Shown piece after piece: positions 16,773 to 25,267 of a stretch of 64,000 bases of DNA (the stretch's first letter is position 1; each line of letters begins with the position of its first letter). Source of the DNA: Pseudomonas lalucatii (lineage in GTDB: Bacteria; Pseudomonadota; Gammaproteobacteria; Pseudomonadales; Pseudomonadaceae); the NCBI RefSeq assembly GCF_018398425.1, contig NZ_JADPMV010000001.1, positions 1,984,001 to 2,048,000 of the forward strand. Reading direction: 5' to 3'. The notes beneath the pieces were generated by a model, which was not told the DNA's origin, ran no database searches, and was given only the letters and a program-made list of their open reading frames with translations. A program made the position numbers and the translations under genes.

Positions 16773-17531
16773 TCAGCCGTTGAACTGGGCGCCGCGCTTC
16801 TCGACGAAGGAGTCGCGGGCCTCCTGGGAATCCAGCGAGCGGTAGGCCTCGAGGGTGAAGCCCTGCTCCCAGCGGTATTTGTCTTCGAGATTGCCGTCCT
16901 CGATGCCGGTCAGCGCTTCCTTGGCCAGGGCGATCATCGCCGGGCTCTTGGCCGCGATCTTGCGCGCGATCTCCAGCGCCGCCTCGCGCAGCTCGGCGCG
17001 CGGCACCACGCGCTCCACGGCGCCGAGGCGGTAGGCCTCGGCGGCGTCGATCGGCTCGCCGGTGAAGTACATGTGGCGCACCTTCTGCACCGGGAACAGG
17101 CGCTGCAGGTGGGCGCCGCCGCCCATGGCGCCGCGGTCCACCTCGGGCACGCCGAAGCTGGCGCAGTCGCTGGCCACCAGGATGTCGGCGGCGCCGCACA
17201 GGCCGATGCCGCCGCCGAGGACGAAGCCGTGCACGGCGATGATCACCGGCTTGGGATTGCGGTGCACCGCCTTGAAGCTGTCGTAGTTGCCCTTGTTCAC
17301 CGCCACTATCAGGTTGCCGTCGGCGGCCAGTTCCTTGATGTCGACCCCGGCGCAGAAGCCGCGGCCCTCGGCGCGGATGAGGATGACCCGCACCGCCGGC
17401 TCGTCGCCGAGACGCCTGAGCTCGGCGGCGATGGCCGCCCAGCCCTGGCAGTCGAAGGCATTGACCGGCGGGTGGTCGAACACCAGCTCGGCGATGCCGT
17501 TGTCGATGCTGACGCTAAATGGTGCGGACAT
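16773..17531 (-). CDS. echA20: EchA20-like crotonase (ring-opening hydrolase)
   Basis: Crotonase-fold protein of 252 residues. The match to EchA20 (Rv3550) is conspicuous: VDHPPVNA-like start, ILIRAEGRGFCAGVDIKELA oxyanion segment, HGFVLGGGIGLCGAADILVAS and FGVPEVDRGAMGGGAHLQRL. EchA20 hydrolyses ring D of the HIEC-CoA intermediate to COCHEA-CoA. The next enzymes of that route, IpdC and IpdAB, are encoded just upstream. The family call is firm; the specific reaction is inferred from this similarity and its neighbours. Confidence 0.87.
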   Translation of the reverse strand: MSAPFSVSIDNGIAELVFDHPPVNAFDCQGWAAIAAELRRLGDEPAVRVILIRAEGRGFCAGVDIKELAADGNLIVAVNKGNYDSFKAVHRNPKPVIIAVHGFVLGGGIGLCGAADILVASDCASFGVPEVDRGAMGGGAHLQRLFPVQKVRHMYFTGEPIDAAEAYRLGAVERVVPRAELREAALEIARKIAAKSPAMIALAKEALTGIEDGNLEDKYRWEQGFTLEAYRSLDSQEARDSFVEKRGAQFNG

Positions 17532-17543
17532 GAGCTTCTCCCC

Positions 17544-18611
17544 TCAGGAAATATGGCGGCACAGCTCGACCAGGCGCGCTTCGGCCTCCTGGACTATCTG
17601 GCCAATCAATTCTGCGCAGCCCGGCAGGCTGTCGATGCTCGCGGCGACCTGACCGGCCGGCAGCACGCCCTGCGCGGGCAGGCCCTCGACCATGGCCTTC
17701 TGGATCACCATGGGCGCGTTGGCCGCCATCAGCGTCTGCGCCGCGCTCAGCTCGCCGGCGCCGCCCATCTTCAGCGCGCTGGCGAGCAGCTGAGCGAGGC
17801 TGGCGCCGCTGTGCTTGCGATAGGCCAGGGCGCAGCGCAGGGCCAGCAGCAGGCGCCTGAGCCCGCCGCTGCGCTCCAGTTGGTCGAGCAGTTCGTTGCG
17901 AATCATCCGTTGCGGCATGCCGTCGATGGCGCGGCTGACGATGATCGCCGCCGGATCGCGCACCGCCAGGTAGCGCGCCAGGGTCGCCGGCGGCACCGGG
18001 CTGTCGGCGCTCATCAGAAAACGCGTGCCCATGGCGATGCCAGAGGCGCCCAGGGCCAGGGCGGCGACCAGGCCGCGACCGTCCTTGAAGCCGCCGGCGG
18101 CCACCACAGGCACCTGCACCGCGTCCACCACCTGGGCCAGCAGCAGGGCAGTCGGCACCGAGCCGGTATGGCCGCCGCCCTCGCCGCCCTGAATGGTCAC
18201 CGCGTCAGCGCCCATCTCCACCGCCTTGACCGCGTGCTTGAGCGCGCCGACCGTGGGGATGCAGACCACCCCGGCATCCTTCAGGCGGCCGATCATGGCC
18301 TTGCCCGGCGAACGGCTGTAGCTGACCGCCTTGACCCTGTGCTTGAGCACCAGCTCGACTATGTCGCCGGCGTTGGCCTGGTACATGTGGAAGTTGACGC
18401 CGAAGGGCGCGTCGCTGAGCGCCTGGGTCTCGCGGATCGCCGCCTCCATGCGCTGCGGCTCTATGGTGGCGCCGGCGAGAAAGCCGAAGCCGCCGGCATT
18501 GCCGGTGGCGGCCACCAGCCTGGGGTCGGCGACCCAGCCCATGGCGGTCTGGATGATCGGGTAACGGCAGCCGAGCAGTTCGGTCAGGCGGGTGTTCAGG
18601 GCCACGGTCAT
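17544..18611 (-). CDS. ipdC: IpdC-like flavin-dependent reductase (nitronate monooxygenase family)
   Basis: FMN-binding TIM-barrel protein of 355 residues in the nitronate monooxygenase/2-nitropropane dioxygenase superfamily. Visible motifs are PIIQTAMGWVADPRLVAATGNAGGFGFL at the N-terminus, AVTIQGGEGGGHTG, and VVAAGGFKDGRGLVAALALGASGIAMGTRFL at the phosphate-binding site. In HIP degradation the family member IpdC reduces COCHEA-CoA-related compounds before ring C opening. Its position between the crotonase genes and near IpdAB supports IpdC over a true nitronate monooxygenase. The start overlaps the upstream stop by one base. Confidence 0.85.
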   Translation of the reverse strand: MTVALNTRLTELLGCRYPIIQTAMGWVADPRLVAATGNAGGFGFLAGATIEPQRMEAAIRETQALSDAPFGVNFHMYQANAGDIVELVLKHRVKAVSYSRSPGKAMIGRLKDAGVVCIPTVGALKHAVKAVEMGADAVTIQGGEGGGHTGSVPTALLLAQVVDAVQVPVVAAGGFKDGRGLVAALALGASGIAMGTRFLMSADSPVPPATLARYLAVRDPAAIIVSRAIDGMPQRMIRNELLDQLERSGGLRRLLLALRCALAYRKHSGASLAQLLASALKMGGAGELSAAQTLMAANAPMVIQKAMVEGLPAQGVLPAGQVAASIDSLPGCAELIGQIVQEAEARLVELCRHIS

Positions 18612-19483
18612 CAGGCCTCCGCCGGCTTGCGCTGGGAACTGGCCATGGCTTTGGCGTCGTAGCCGCCCAGGCGGTCACCGGAGACCAGTTCGTTGTGGGC
18701 GTGGGCGAAGTGGTGCAGGCCGAACACCATGTCCATGGTGGCGCGCTTGCCCATCAGGTCCTCGGCGTTGTTCAGCGCCTGCTTGGTCAGCTGCAGGCCC
18801 AGGCGCGGCATCTGCGCGATGCGTCGGGCCATGTCCAGGGTCACGTCCTCCAGCACGTCGCGCGGCACCACCTTGTTGAGCATGCCCATCTGCCGGGCGC
18901 GGGCGGCCGGCATGCGTTCGCCGAGAAAGAGGAATTCCTTGGCGATGCGCGGGTTGAGTTCGTGGGCGTGGGCGAAGTATTCCACCCCGGGGATGCCCAT
19001 GCGCACCACAGGGTCGGCGAAGTAGGCGTCGTCCGAGGCGACTATCAGGTCGCAGACCCAGGCCAGCATCAGGCCGCCGGCGATGCAGGCGCCCTGGACC
19101 ATGGCGATGGTCGGCTTGGGCATCTCGCGCCAGCGCCGGCACATGCCCAGGTAGACCTCCTGCTCGCGGGCATAGAGGAACTCGCCGCCGGGCTTATTGA
19201 CGTGGTCGTACCACAGGCTGGCGCGCTCGAAGCTCTGGTCGACGTCGCGCCCCGGAGTGCCTATGTCGTGGCCGGCGGAGAAGTGCTTGCCGGCGCCGCG
19301 CAGCACTATGACCTTGACCGCATCGTCGGCGCAGGCGCGCTGGAAGGCGGCGTCCAGCGCGTAGGTCATCTGCGAGTTCTGCGCGTTGTGGTACTCGGGG
19401 CGGTGCATGGTGACCAGGGCTACCGCGCCCTGCACCTCGTAGAGCACCACGTCGCTGGGGTCTGGCTGGTTCTGTTCGCTCAT
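18611..19483 (-). CDS. Enoyl-CoA hydratase/isomerase family protein
   Basis: Crotonase-fold protein of 290 residues, longer than EchA20. It contains MHRPEYHNAQNSQMTYAL, RGAGKHFSAGHDIGTPGRD, QGACIAGGLMLAWVCDLIVAS and a C-terminal VFGLHHFAHAHNELVSGDR extension. It is predicted to act on a steroid-derived CoA ester; which hydration or isomerisation is unclear. It is located between IpdB and IpdC in a tightly spaced run, so cotranscription is very likely. Confidence 0.83.
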   Translation of the reverse strand: MSEQNQPDPSDVVLYEVQGAVALVTMHRPEYHNAQNSQMTYALDAAFQRACADDAVKVIVLRGAGKHFSAGHDIGTPGRDVDQSFERASLWYDHVNKPGGEFLYAREQEVYLGMCRRWREMPKPTIAMVQGACIAGGLMLAWVCDLIVASDDAYFADPVVRMGIPGVEYFAHAHELNPRIAKEFLFLGERMPAARARQMGMLNKVVPRDVLEDVTLDMARRIAQMPRLGLQLTKQALNNAEDLMGKRATMDMVFGLHHFAHAHNELVSGDRLGGYDAKAMASSQRKPAEA

Positions 19484-19520
19484 CTTCGGCTTCTCCGGCA
19501 GGCGGGACTGCGTGTGGCGG

Positions 19521-20324
19521 TCAGCGCGGGCTGCGCGCGCCCGGCGGGTTGTCTTTCAGCTGCTTGGCGCGCAGGTTGTGCGGGTCCAGCTGCTGGATCA
19601 GCGCCAACTGCTCGGCGCTCGGCGCGGCGGTGGTGGGGATGGTCTCCGGCACCTGCAGGGCGAAGCCGGTGTTGTCCTGCACCTCGGCCACAGTCACGCC
19701 CGGGTGCAGCGAGCGGATGCGCGGCTGGCGGTCGGGGCCCTGGAAGTCCAGCACGCACAGGTCGGTGACTATCAGGCGGATGTCGATCTCCTCCAGCGAC
19801 CAGCCACGGGCCAGGCGCGCCGGGTTGTAGCCGACCGAGGCGACCATATCCACCTCGCCCTCGACGAACACCCGGCGGTTGTGGCTGGGCACGAAGAAGG
19901 AGTTGGCGTGGCTGATGGAGTTGCCGGGAAAGCCGCGCACCCCGAGCATCTGCACCTTGGGCTTGGCGTAGTCACCGATGCAGCTGATGTTGGCCTGGCC
20001 GAAGCGGTCGATCTGGGTCGGGCCGACCAGGGCATGGCGCTTGCCGCCCCAGACGTTGTCGAAGATCCGCGAGAAGCCCATCCAGCTGTCGCGCTTGGGC
20101 TGGTAGCCGCCCCGTGCGCCGAGGGGCACCGGCTCGGCGACCATAAAGGCCTCGGAGTCGGTCATCAGCAGCTCAGGGTTGCTGCTGAGCATGCTCAGCG
20201 AGGCGGCCAGGCGCGGGATCACGCCGATGCCGGTGGCCAGCACCTCGCCGTCGCCGCGCCAGCATTCGCTGGCGGCGCAGATCAGCAGTTCGGCGAGGCT
20301 GTAGGGGGTGTTGTCAGTGGTCAT
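19521..20324 (-). CDS. ipdB: IpdB, beta subunit of the ring-C opening CoA-transferase-fold hydrolase
   Basis: Protein of 267 residues from the class I CoA-transferase beta family (LAELLICAASECWRGDGEVLATGIGVIPRLAA, then GPTQIDRFGQANISCIGD). In steroid degraders IpdAB uses this fold to hydrolyse ring C of COCHEA-CoA rather than to transfer CoA. The alpha subunit is encoded 13 bases upstream, as expected for a heteromer. The general fold is evident; assignment to IpdB rather than another CoA-transferase rests on the surrounding HIP genes. Confidence 0.88.
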   Translation of the reverse strand: MTTDNTPYSLAELLICAASECWRGDGEVLATGIGVIPRLAASLSMLSSNPELLMTDSEAFMVAEPVPLGARGGYQPKRDSWMGFSRIFDNVWGGKRHALVGPTQIDRFGQANISCIGDYAKPKVQMLGVRGFPGNSISHANSFFVPSHNRRVFVEGEVDMVASVGYNPARLARGWSLEEIDIRLIVTDLCVLDFQGPDRQPRIRSLHPGVTVAEVQDNTGFALQVPETIPTTAAPSAEQLALIQQLDPHNLRAKQLKDNPPGARSPR

Positions 20325-20336
20325 GGCAAGCCTCGC

Positions 20337-21218
20337 TTAGAAAACCGGCAGGGGGAGCTGGCGAATCGCGGCCAGGCCGCCGACCCGCTCCAGGTACTGC
20401 GCATGGCTGCAGTCGACGTACTGCTCGACATAGGCCGGCCAGCCGCCAGGCTCGCTGGCCGAGGCGTTGTAGGCCTTGAAGTGGCCGACATCGAAGCCGT
20501 ACAGCGGCGCACAGGAGCTGGGGTGGGCGCCGCCCGGCAGATGCACCACGGCGCTGGTCTGGTTGCGTTCCCAGAGCACCTGGCGCACGGCCTCGGGATG
20601 GGCGTGGAACCAGGCGCTGTCGACCAGTTCGTCGCAGCTGACGTAGCTGCGCTCGGCGGCGCGCACGAACAGGTCGTCCATATAGTGGTCCGGGCCCTGG
20701 ATCTGGCAGACGCCGCGGGCATCGGCGCGGTCGACGTGGACCAGCGCCGCGTCCAGCTTGAGCGCCGGCATGGCGACCCAGTCCTTGCCGTCGGCATAGG
20801 GCGAGGCGATCAGCTTGATCTGCGGGTTGTGGCTCAGCACGTCGGTGCCCAGGCCCACCGCGGTGGGGATGAAGGGCACGCCCATGGCGGCGGCGCGCAG
20901 GCCGAGCAGGAGCATGCCCTCGTCGATCTCCATCACCTCGAGGGCGCCGTCCTGACGGGCCTTGCGGAAGTACGGCTCGAGCGGGATGAAGTCCAGGGAG
21001 ACGAAGGCGAACACCAGCTTCCTGACCTTGCCGGCGGCGCACAGCATGCCGACGTCGGCGCCGCCGTAGGCGACCACCGTCAGGTCCTTGAGCTCGGAAC
21101 GCAGGATCTCGCGCACCAGGGCCATGGGCTTGCGCCGCGGGCCCCAGCCGCCGATGCCGATGCACATGCCGTCACGCAGCTGGGCGACGACCTCGGCTGC
21201 CGTGGTGCATTTGTTCAT
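20337..21218 (-). CDS. ipdA: IpdA, alpha subunit of the ring-C opening CoA-transferase-fold hydrolase
   Basis: Protein of 293 residues, near the 292 of mycobacterial IpdA. It has LRDGMCIGIGGWGPRRKPMALVREIL at the N-terminus (the glycine-rich CoA-transferase alpha start), VAYGGADVGMLCAAGKV and ALVHVDRADARGVCQIQGPD. It works with IpdB to open the last steroid ring. The ATG at 21218 is preferred because GGAGG lies just upstream of it; an upstream ATG at 21233 is less likely. The extradiol dioxygenase gene precedes it by only 11 bases. Confidence 0.88.
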   Translation of the reverse strand: MNKCTTAAEVVAQLRDGMCIGIGGWGPRRKPMALVREILRSELKDLTVVAYGGADVGMLCAAGKVRKLVFAFVSLDFIPLEPYFRKARQDGALEVMEIDEGMLLLGLRAAAMGVPFIPTAVGLGTDVLSHNPQIKLIASPYADGKDWVAMPALKLDAALVHVDRADARGVCQIQGPDHYMDDLFVRAAERSYVSCDELVDSAWFHAHPEAVRQVLWERNQTSAVVHLPGGAHPSSCAPLYGFDVGHFKAYNASASEPGGWPAYVEQYVDCSHAQYLERVGGLAAIRQLPLPVF

Positions 21219-21229
21219 GCGCGCCTCCA

Positions 21230-22123
21230 TCACTGCCGCCCCACGCTGAAGTCATGGCCCCAGTGGCTGACCACTGTGCTCTCGAACGGCGTGTGGCGTT
21301 GCCAGTCCATGACCTTGCCGCCGTAGCCGTACTCCAGGTCGAAACCGCCCGGGGTCTGCATGTAGAAGGAGGTCATCTCGTCGTTGGTGTGGCGGCCGAG
21401 GGTGGCCGACAGCTTGCCGCCTTCGGCGTGCAGGCGGTCGAGGGCGCGGCCGACGTCGTCGAGGTTGTCCACCTCGACCATCAGGTGCACGCAGCCGGAG
21501 GGAATCGGGCACTCGAACAGCGCCAGGGAATGGTGGCGGCCGTTGTTGCAGTGCAGGAAATGGATGCGCTTCTGCGGCTCGGCCGGGTCGTCGGTGAAAC
21601 GCACCTTCATCAGGTCGGACAGGCCCAGGCCCATGACCCGCTGGTAGAAGTCCAGGCAGCGCTCGAAGTTCGGCGCCGGCAGCACCGCATGGCCCATGCC
21701 CAGCTCGCCGCTGACGAAGCCGTGCACGCCGACCGGCGAGACGAAGCGGGCGAAGTCCTGCAGCGGACCCCAGAACAGTTCGTGGCGGTTGCCGTCCGGG
21801 TCGCAGAAGCGGGCCAGGGCCTGCACCTTGCGCTGCGCGGCCTCGGCGGCGCTGCCGCGGCTCACCTGCACATCGGCCTGCTGCAGCTCGGCGATGGCCT
21901 GCTCGAAGGCCGCCGCGCCGGCCAGTTCCCAGCCGCAGGCGCCGTAGCCGTCGCGCTCGGCCCGCTCGACCAGCAGGCGGTAGGGCCGCTCGTCCATCTT
22001 CAGGTACAGCAGGCCAGCGTCCTCCTCGGCCACCATCATGCCCAGCACGACGGTCGCGTAACGACGCCACTTGTCCAGGTCGGTCGCGAGTACGCTGACA
22101 TACCCCAGGCCACGGATATCCAT
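21230..22123 (-). CDS. tesB: Extradiol ring-cleavage dioxygenase (TesB/HsaC type)
   Basis: Two-domain type I extradiol dioxygenase of 297 residues (HsaC is 300). The 2-His-1-Glu iron site is visible as His145 (GMGHAVLP), His213 (CVHLMVEV) and Glu264 (FDLEYGYGG). It should cleave the aromatised A ring of 3,4-DHSA at the 4,5 bond, producing the substrate of TesD. The ATG at 22123 has GAGGAGG at a good distance; the upstream in-frame start is rejected. It is the promoter-proximal gene of the long minus-strand run. Confidence 0.9.
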   Translation of the reverse strand: MDIRGLGYVSVLATDLDKWRRYATVVLGMMVAEEDAGLLYLKMDERPYRLLVERAERDGYGACGWELAGAAAFEQAIAELQQADVQVSRGSAAEAAQRKVQALARFCDPDGNRHELFWGPLQDFARFVSPVGVHGFVSGELGMGHAVLPAPNFERCLDFYQRVMGLGLSDLMKVRFTDDPAEPQKRIHFLHCNNGRHHSLALFECPIPSGCVHLMVEVDNLDDVGRALDRLHAEGGKLSATLGRHTNDEMTSFYMQTPGGFDLEYGYGGKVMDWQRHTPFESTVVSHWGHDFSVGRQ

Positions 22124-22526
22124 GCTTGCCTCCTCATATTCCACCAACCGCCACGGCCAATGCCGAAGCGGGCTATGGACGGGGATTTAATCGGCTCGCA
22201 GGAGGGGCAACATCGTCCGTTGAGACTATCGAGAGAATCCCGCACAGGAAGCTCGAGGAGCGGGTCAACCACCTCCGGCCGCGGGCGTCGATCCCTGGCC
22301 CCGGGGTTCCGGGCAGCATCCAGTGCCTGGAGGGCATTGCTGCCGTTCTCATGGGGCCGCGCCTAAGCCTTCGTCTCGAACAGCTGCAGGCCGACTCCGG
22401 GCGCGACACGCGGCCATGGCGCGAGCGGGCAAGGCGTGGACAGGCTGGGGGGACGCAGGGGCGGCAGAGGCCGCTCATACGCTGGTGCGGCCGCGCGGGC
22501 ATGACTGAGCTTGATCGACGAGCAGC
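22124..22526. other. Intergenic region upstream of tesB, no gene seen
   Basis: About 400 bases between tesB and the end of the GGDEF/EAL gene. The tesB-proximal part holds the steroid-cluster motif at 22211-22228; the remainder is GC-rich with no convincing reading frame. The region separates two minus-strand genes, so the end of the GGDEF/EAL transcript should also fall here. Confidence 0.6.
22211..22228 (-). promoter_or_regulatory. Shared steroid-cluster promoter motif, tesB copy
   Basis: Plus-strand reading CATCGTCCGTTGAGACTA, preceded by GCAA so that GCAACATCGTCCG (22207-22219) is identical to the tesD copy. It lies 88 bases upstream of the tesB ATG. The same bases conserved in two distant intergenic regions of one pathway argue for a common regulator. 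Confidence 0.5.
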
Positions 22527-25004
22527 TCAGCTCTCGACCATCGACCTTTCGCGAACAAACGCCATGAATGGCCCGGCAGGCAGCGGCCGGGAAAACAGGT
22601 CGCCCTGATGGACATGGCAGCCATGCTTGACCAGGAAGCTGCGCTGCGCTTCCGTCTCCACCCCCTCCGCGACGACCCCGAGCCCCAGGCTCTGGCCCAG
22701 GCTGACGATGGCGCAGGCGATGGAGGCGTCGTTCGGATCGACCAGCACGTCCCTGACGAAGGACTGGTCGATCTTGAGCTCCTCCAGCGGCAGGCTCTTC
22801 AGGTAGGACAGCGACGAGTAGCCCGTACCGAAGTCGTCCAGGGCGAGGCCGAGGCCATGGCCTTTCAGCTCGACCATCTTGGCGACGGTGTTCTCCAGGT
22901 CCTCTATCAGCAGGCCTTCCGTCAGTTCCAGCTTCAGTCGCCGCGGGTCGGCGCCTGTACCGCGAAGCACCGAGAGCACCTCTGCGACGAAGTCCGGGTG
23001 GTGGAACTGGCGCGCGCTGACATTCACCGCCATGCTCAACCCGGCGGTCTCCGGATGCCCTGCCCAAGCCACCAGCTGTGCGCAAGCGGCCTCCAGCACC
23101 CAGCGGCCCAGGGGCAGAATCAGCCCGGACTCCTCCGCCACGGAGATGAAGTCCGCCGGCAACACGCTGCCGCGTTCGGGGTGATGCCAGCGCACCAGCG
23201 CCTCCGCCCCCAGGATGCGGCCCTCGGTATTCACCTGCGGCTGGAAATGCAGCAGGAACTCTCGTCGCTGCAAGCCCTGGCGCAAGTCCGCCTCCAGCCT
23301 GGCCCGCGCGGTGGCGACCGCCTGCATTTCCGGATCGAAGAAGCGCATGGTGTTACGGCCCGCGGCCTTGGCGCGATACATCGCCAGGTCGGCGCGCTTC
23401 ATGACATCGTCCGCGCTGCTCAGCTGCCCCTGGAACAGGGCGATGCCGACACTGGGGGTGCTGTGGTGTTCGTAGCCATCCAGCCGGTAGGAAATGTTCA
23501 GCGCGCCGAGAATCTTGTCGCCGATGGCCTGGGCCTGGACCACCGCCTCGGCCGGGGTCTCATCCAGGTCCTCGAGCAAGACCACGAACTCGTCGCCCCC
23601 CAGGCGCGCCACGGTATCGCTTTCGCGGACGCAGTCGCTGAGACGCAGGGCCACCTGCTGCAGCAACATGTCGCCCCTGTCGTGTCCCAGCGTGTCGTTC
23701 AGCACCTTGAAGTTATCCAGGTCGATGAGGATGATCGCACTGGTACGCAGGCTGCGCGCATTGCCGGCCAGCGCACACTGCAGGCGGTCCAGCATGAGGC
23801 GCCGGTTGGCCAGCCCGGTCAGCTGATCGTAGAAGGCCAGGCGATTGACCTCCTGCTCGGTGGTCTTGCGCTGGGTGATATCGGTGTTGATCGACAGAAC
23901 GGACTGCGGCCGCCCCGCCTCGTCCCGCACCAGCGTCGCGCGGCTTTCGAGGGTCATGCTGCTGCCATCGCGGCGCCTGAGGGTGACCTCACCCGCCCAG
24001 TCGCCCGTTGCGAGCAGCGCCTGGATGGCCGCATCGCGCGTGCCCTCGCCCTGGTAGATCAGCCCCCGGGCCGACTCGCCGGGCGCGGTCTCCGCGGTCA
24101 GGCCGAAGAGGCGTTCGGCACTCTTGTTCCAGTAGAGAATCCGATCATCCATGCCGTGGACGACGATCGCATCCTGGGCCTTGTCCAGCAGCGAGGCCTG
24201 CTGGCGGAATCGTCGTTCGCTTTCGCGCAGCTCCTCCAGGTAGCCCTCCCGTTCCTCGGCATGCGCCTCCATTTCGCGCCTGATCTTGCGCCCGTACACA
24301 ACCGCCGCGCTGACCATGACCAGGACGAACGCCATGATCGCGTACTCGACCCGCCGCAGGGTCTCGACCGACTCCAGTTCCTCCTGGAGAAGCTTGCCTT
24401 GAATCTGCCCGACACGCTCACGCACCGTCGTCAATGACGCGAGCAGCTCGGCATACTTCCGGTCCATGGTCGCCATGCGCTTACCGGCGTTGTCGGCCTC
24501 GCCGGCCTTGAAGTAGGAAAAGATCAGCGAGGCCTCGTCGACCATCTGCGCCATGGCCGCGTCCACTGCCTCCACCTCATCTTGCAAGGCGAGGGTGAAC
24601 AGCCGTACCTCGGCGCTGCGCCCGCCTTGATCCGCCACCCGCGCCCGCAGCTGCTCCTTCGCCATGGCCAGGTGCTCGTTGAAAACCTGCAGCGCCTGGC
24701 TCATCTTGCGCGACTCGCTATCGACCTGCAGCGTATCGAACACGTTGTTGCCCGGCGCGTTGACTTCGGAGGCGAAGCTGCCCAGCGCCGAGTAGCTCGA
24801 CAGCTGCTGAACCCACGACTGGTTTGCCTGGATGGAGCGGTGGTAGGTGTCGACGATCCGATGATTCAGGAGCACGCCGAGCACCACAACCAGCACGTCG
24901 AAGCCGGCGAGAAAGAAATACATGAGATGCCATTTCTTCGAACGCGAGCGGTGCTGATGACCGAGGGCATGGGATTCGCCACTTCCGCTGTGAGAGCACG
25001 TCAT
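22527..25004 (-). CDS. Membrane PAS-GGDEF-EAL cyclic-di-GMP protein
   Basis: Protein of 825 residues. TM helix at 29-50 (YFFLAGFDVLVVVLGVLL), a helical periplasmic sensor of about 170 residues, a second TM at 222-237, a PAS domain (about 270-380), a GGDEF domain with intact GGDEF at 469-473 and an inhibitory RESD I-site at 460-463, and an EAL domain with EALVRW at 601-606 and DDFGTGYSSL. Both halves look catalytically competent, so it could make or degrade c-di-GMP. GGAGG precedes the ATG at 25004; longer upstream frames lack support. The sensed signal is unknown. Confidence 0.9.
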   Translation of the reverse strand: MTCSHSGSGESHALGHQHRSRSKKWHLMYFFLAGFDVLVVVLGVLLNHRIVDTYHRSIQANQSWVQQLSSYSALGSFASEVNAPGNNVFDTLQVDSESRKMSQALQVFNEHLAMAKEQLRARVADQGGRSAEVRLFTLALQDEVEAVDAAMAQMVDEASLIFSYFKAGEADNAGKRMATMDRKYAELLASLTTVRERVGQIQGKLLQEELESVETLRRVEYAIMAFVLVMVSAAVVYGRKIRREMEAHAEEREGYLEELRESERRFRQQASLLDKAQDAIVVHGMDDRILYWNKSAERLFGLTAETAPGESARGLIYQGEGTRDAAIQALLATGDWAGEVTLRRRDGSSMTLESRATLVRDEAGRPQSVLSINTDITQRKTTEQEVNRLAFYDQLTGLANRRLMLDRLQCALAGNARSLRTSAIILIDLDNFKVLNDTLGHDRGDMLLQQVALRLSDCVRESDTVARLGGDEFVVLLEDLDETPAEAVVQAQAIGDKILGALNISYRLDGYEHHSTPSVGIALFQGQLSSADDVMKRADLAMYRAKAAGRNTMRFFDPEMQAVATARARLEADLRQGLQRREFLLHFQPQVNTEGRILGAEALVRWHHPERGSVLPADFISVAEESGLILPLGRWVLEAACAQLVAWAGHPETAGLSMAVNVSARQFHHPDFVAEVLSVLRGTGADPRRLKLELTEGLLIEDLENTVAKMVELKGHGLGLALDDFGTGYSSLSYLKSLPLEELKIDQSFVRDVLVDPNDASIACAIVSLGQSLGLGVVAEGVETEAQRSFLVKHGCHVHQGDLFSRPLPAGPFMAFVRERSMVES

Positions 25005-25267
25005 CGAGAAGCCTCCACCTGCGTACCTTCCAACTCCGCCACCCGCAGTGATCGCGTGACGCGACGGCCCTGGCCATGCCCCCAGGCCGGCCACCCGCCG
25101 ACTCGGGGGCCGGCAGCCCCGTAGCGGCACGGCAGGCGCATCTAGACAAGATAGCCAAGAATCCCGTTGGCAGCCGCGCATCGGCGCCCACGGGCCGCGA
25201 CACCGGCAAGCCGCAGCGCGGCGCAACTGTGCTTAGATGGGGCACCTCCGACTGCCGCGGAACGCCC

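Noticed and set aside
17544..18611. True nitronate monooxygenase
   Set aside because: The fold is shared, but placement among IpdA/B, EchA20 and FadE genes fits IpdC better.
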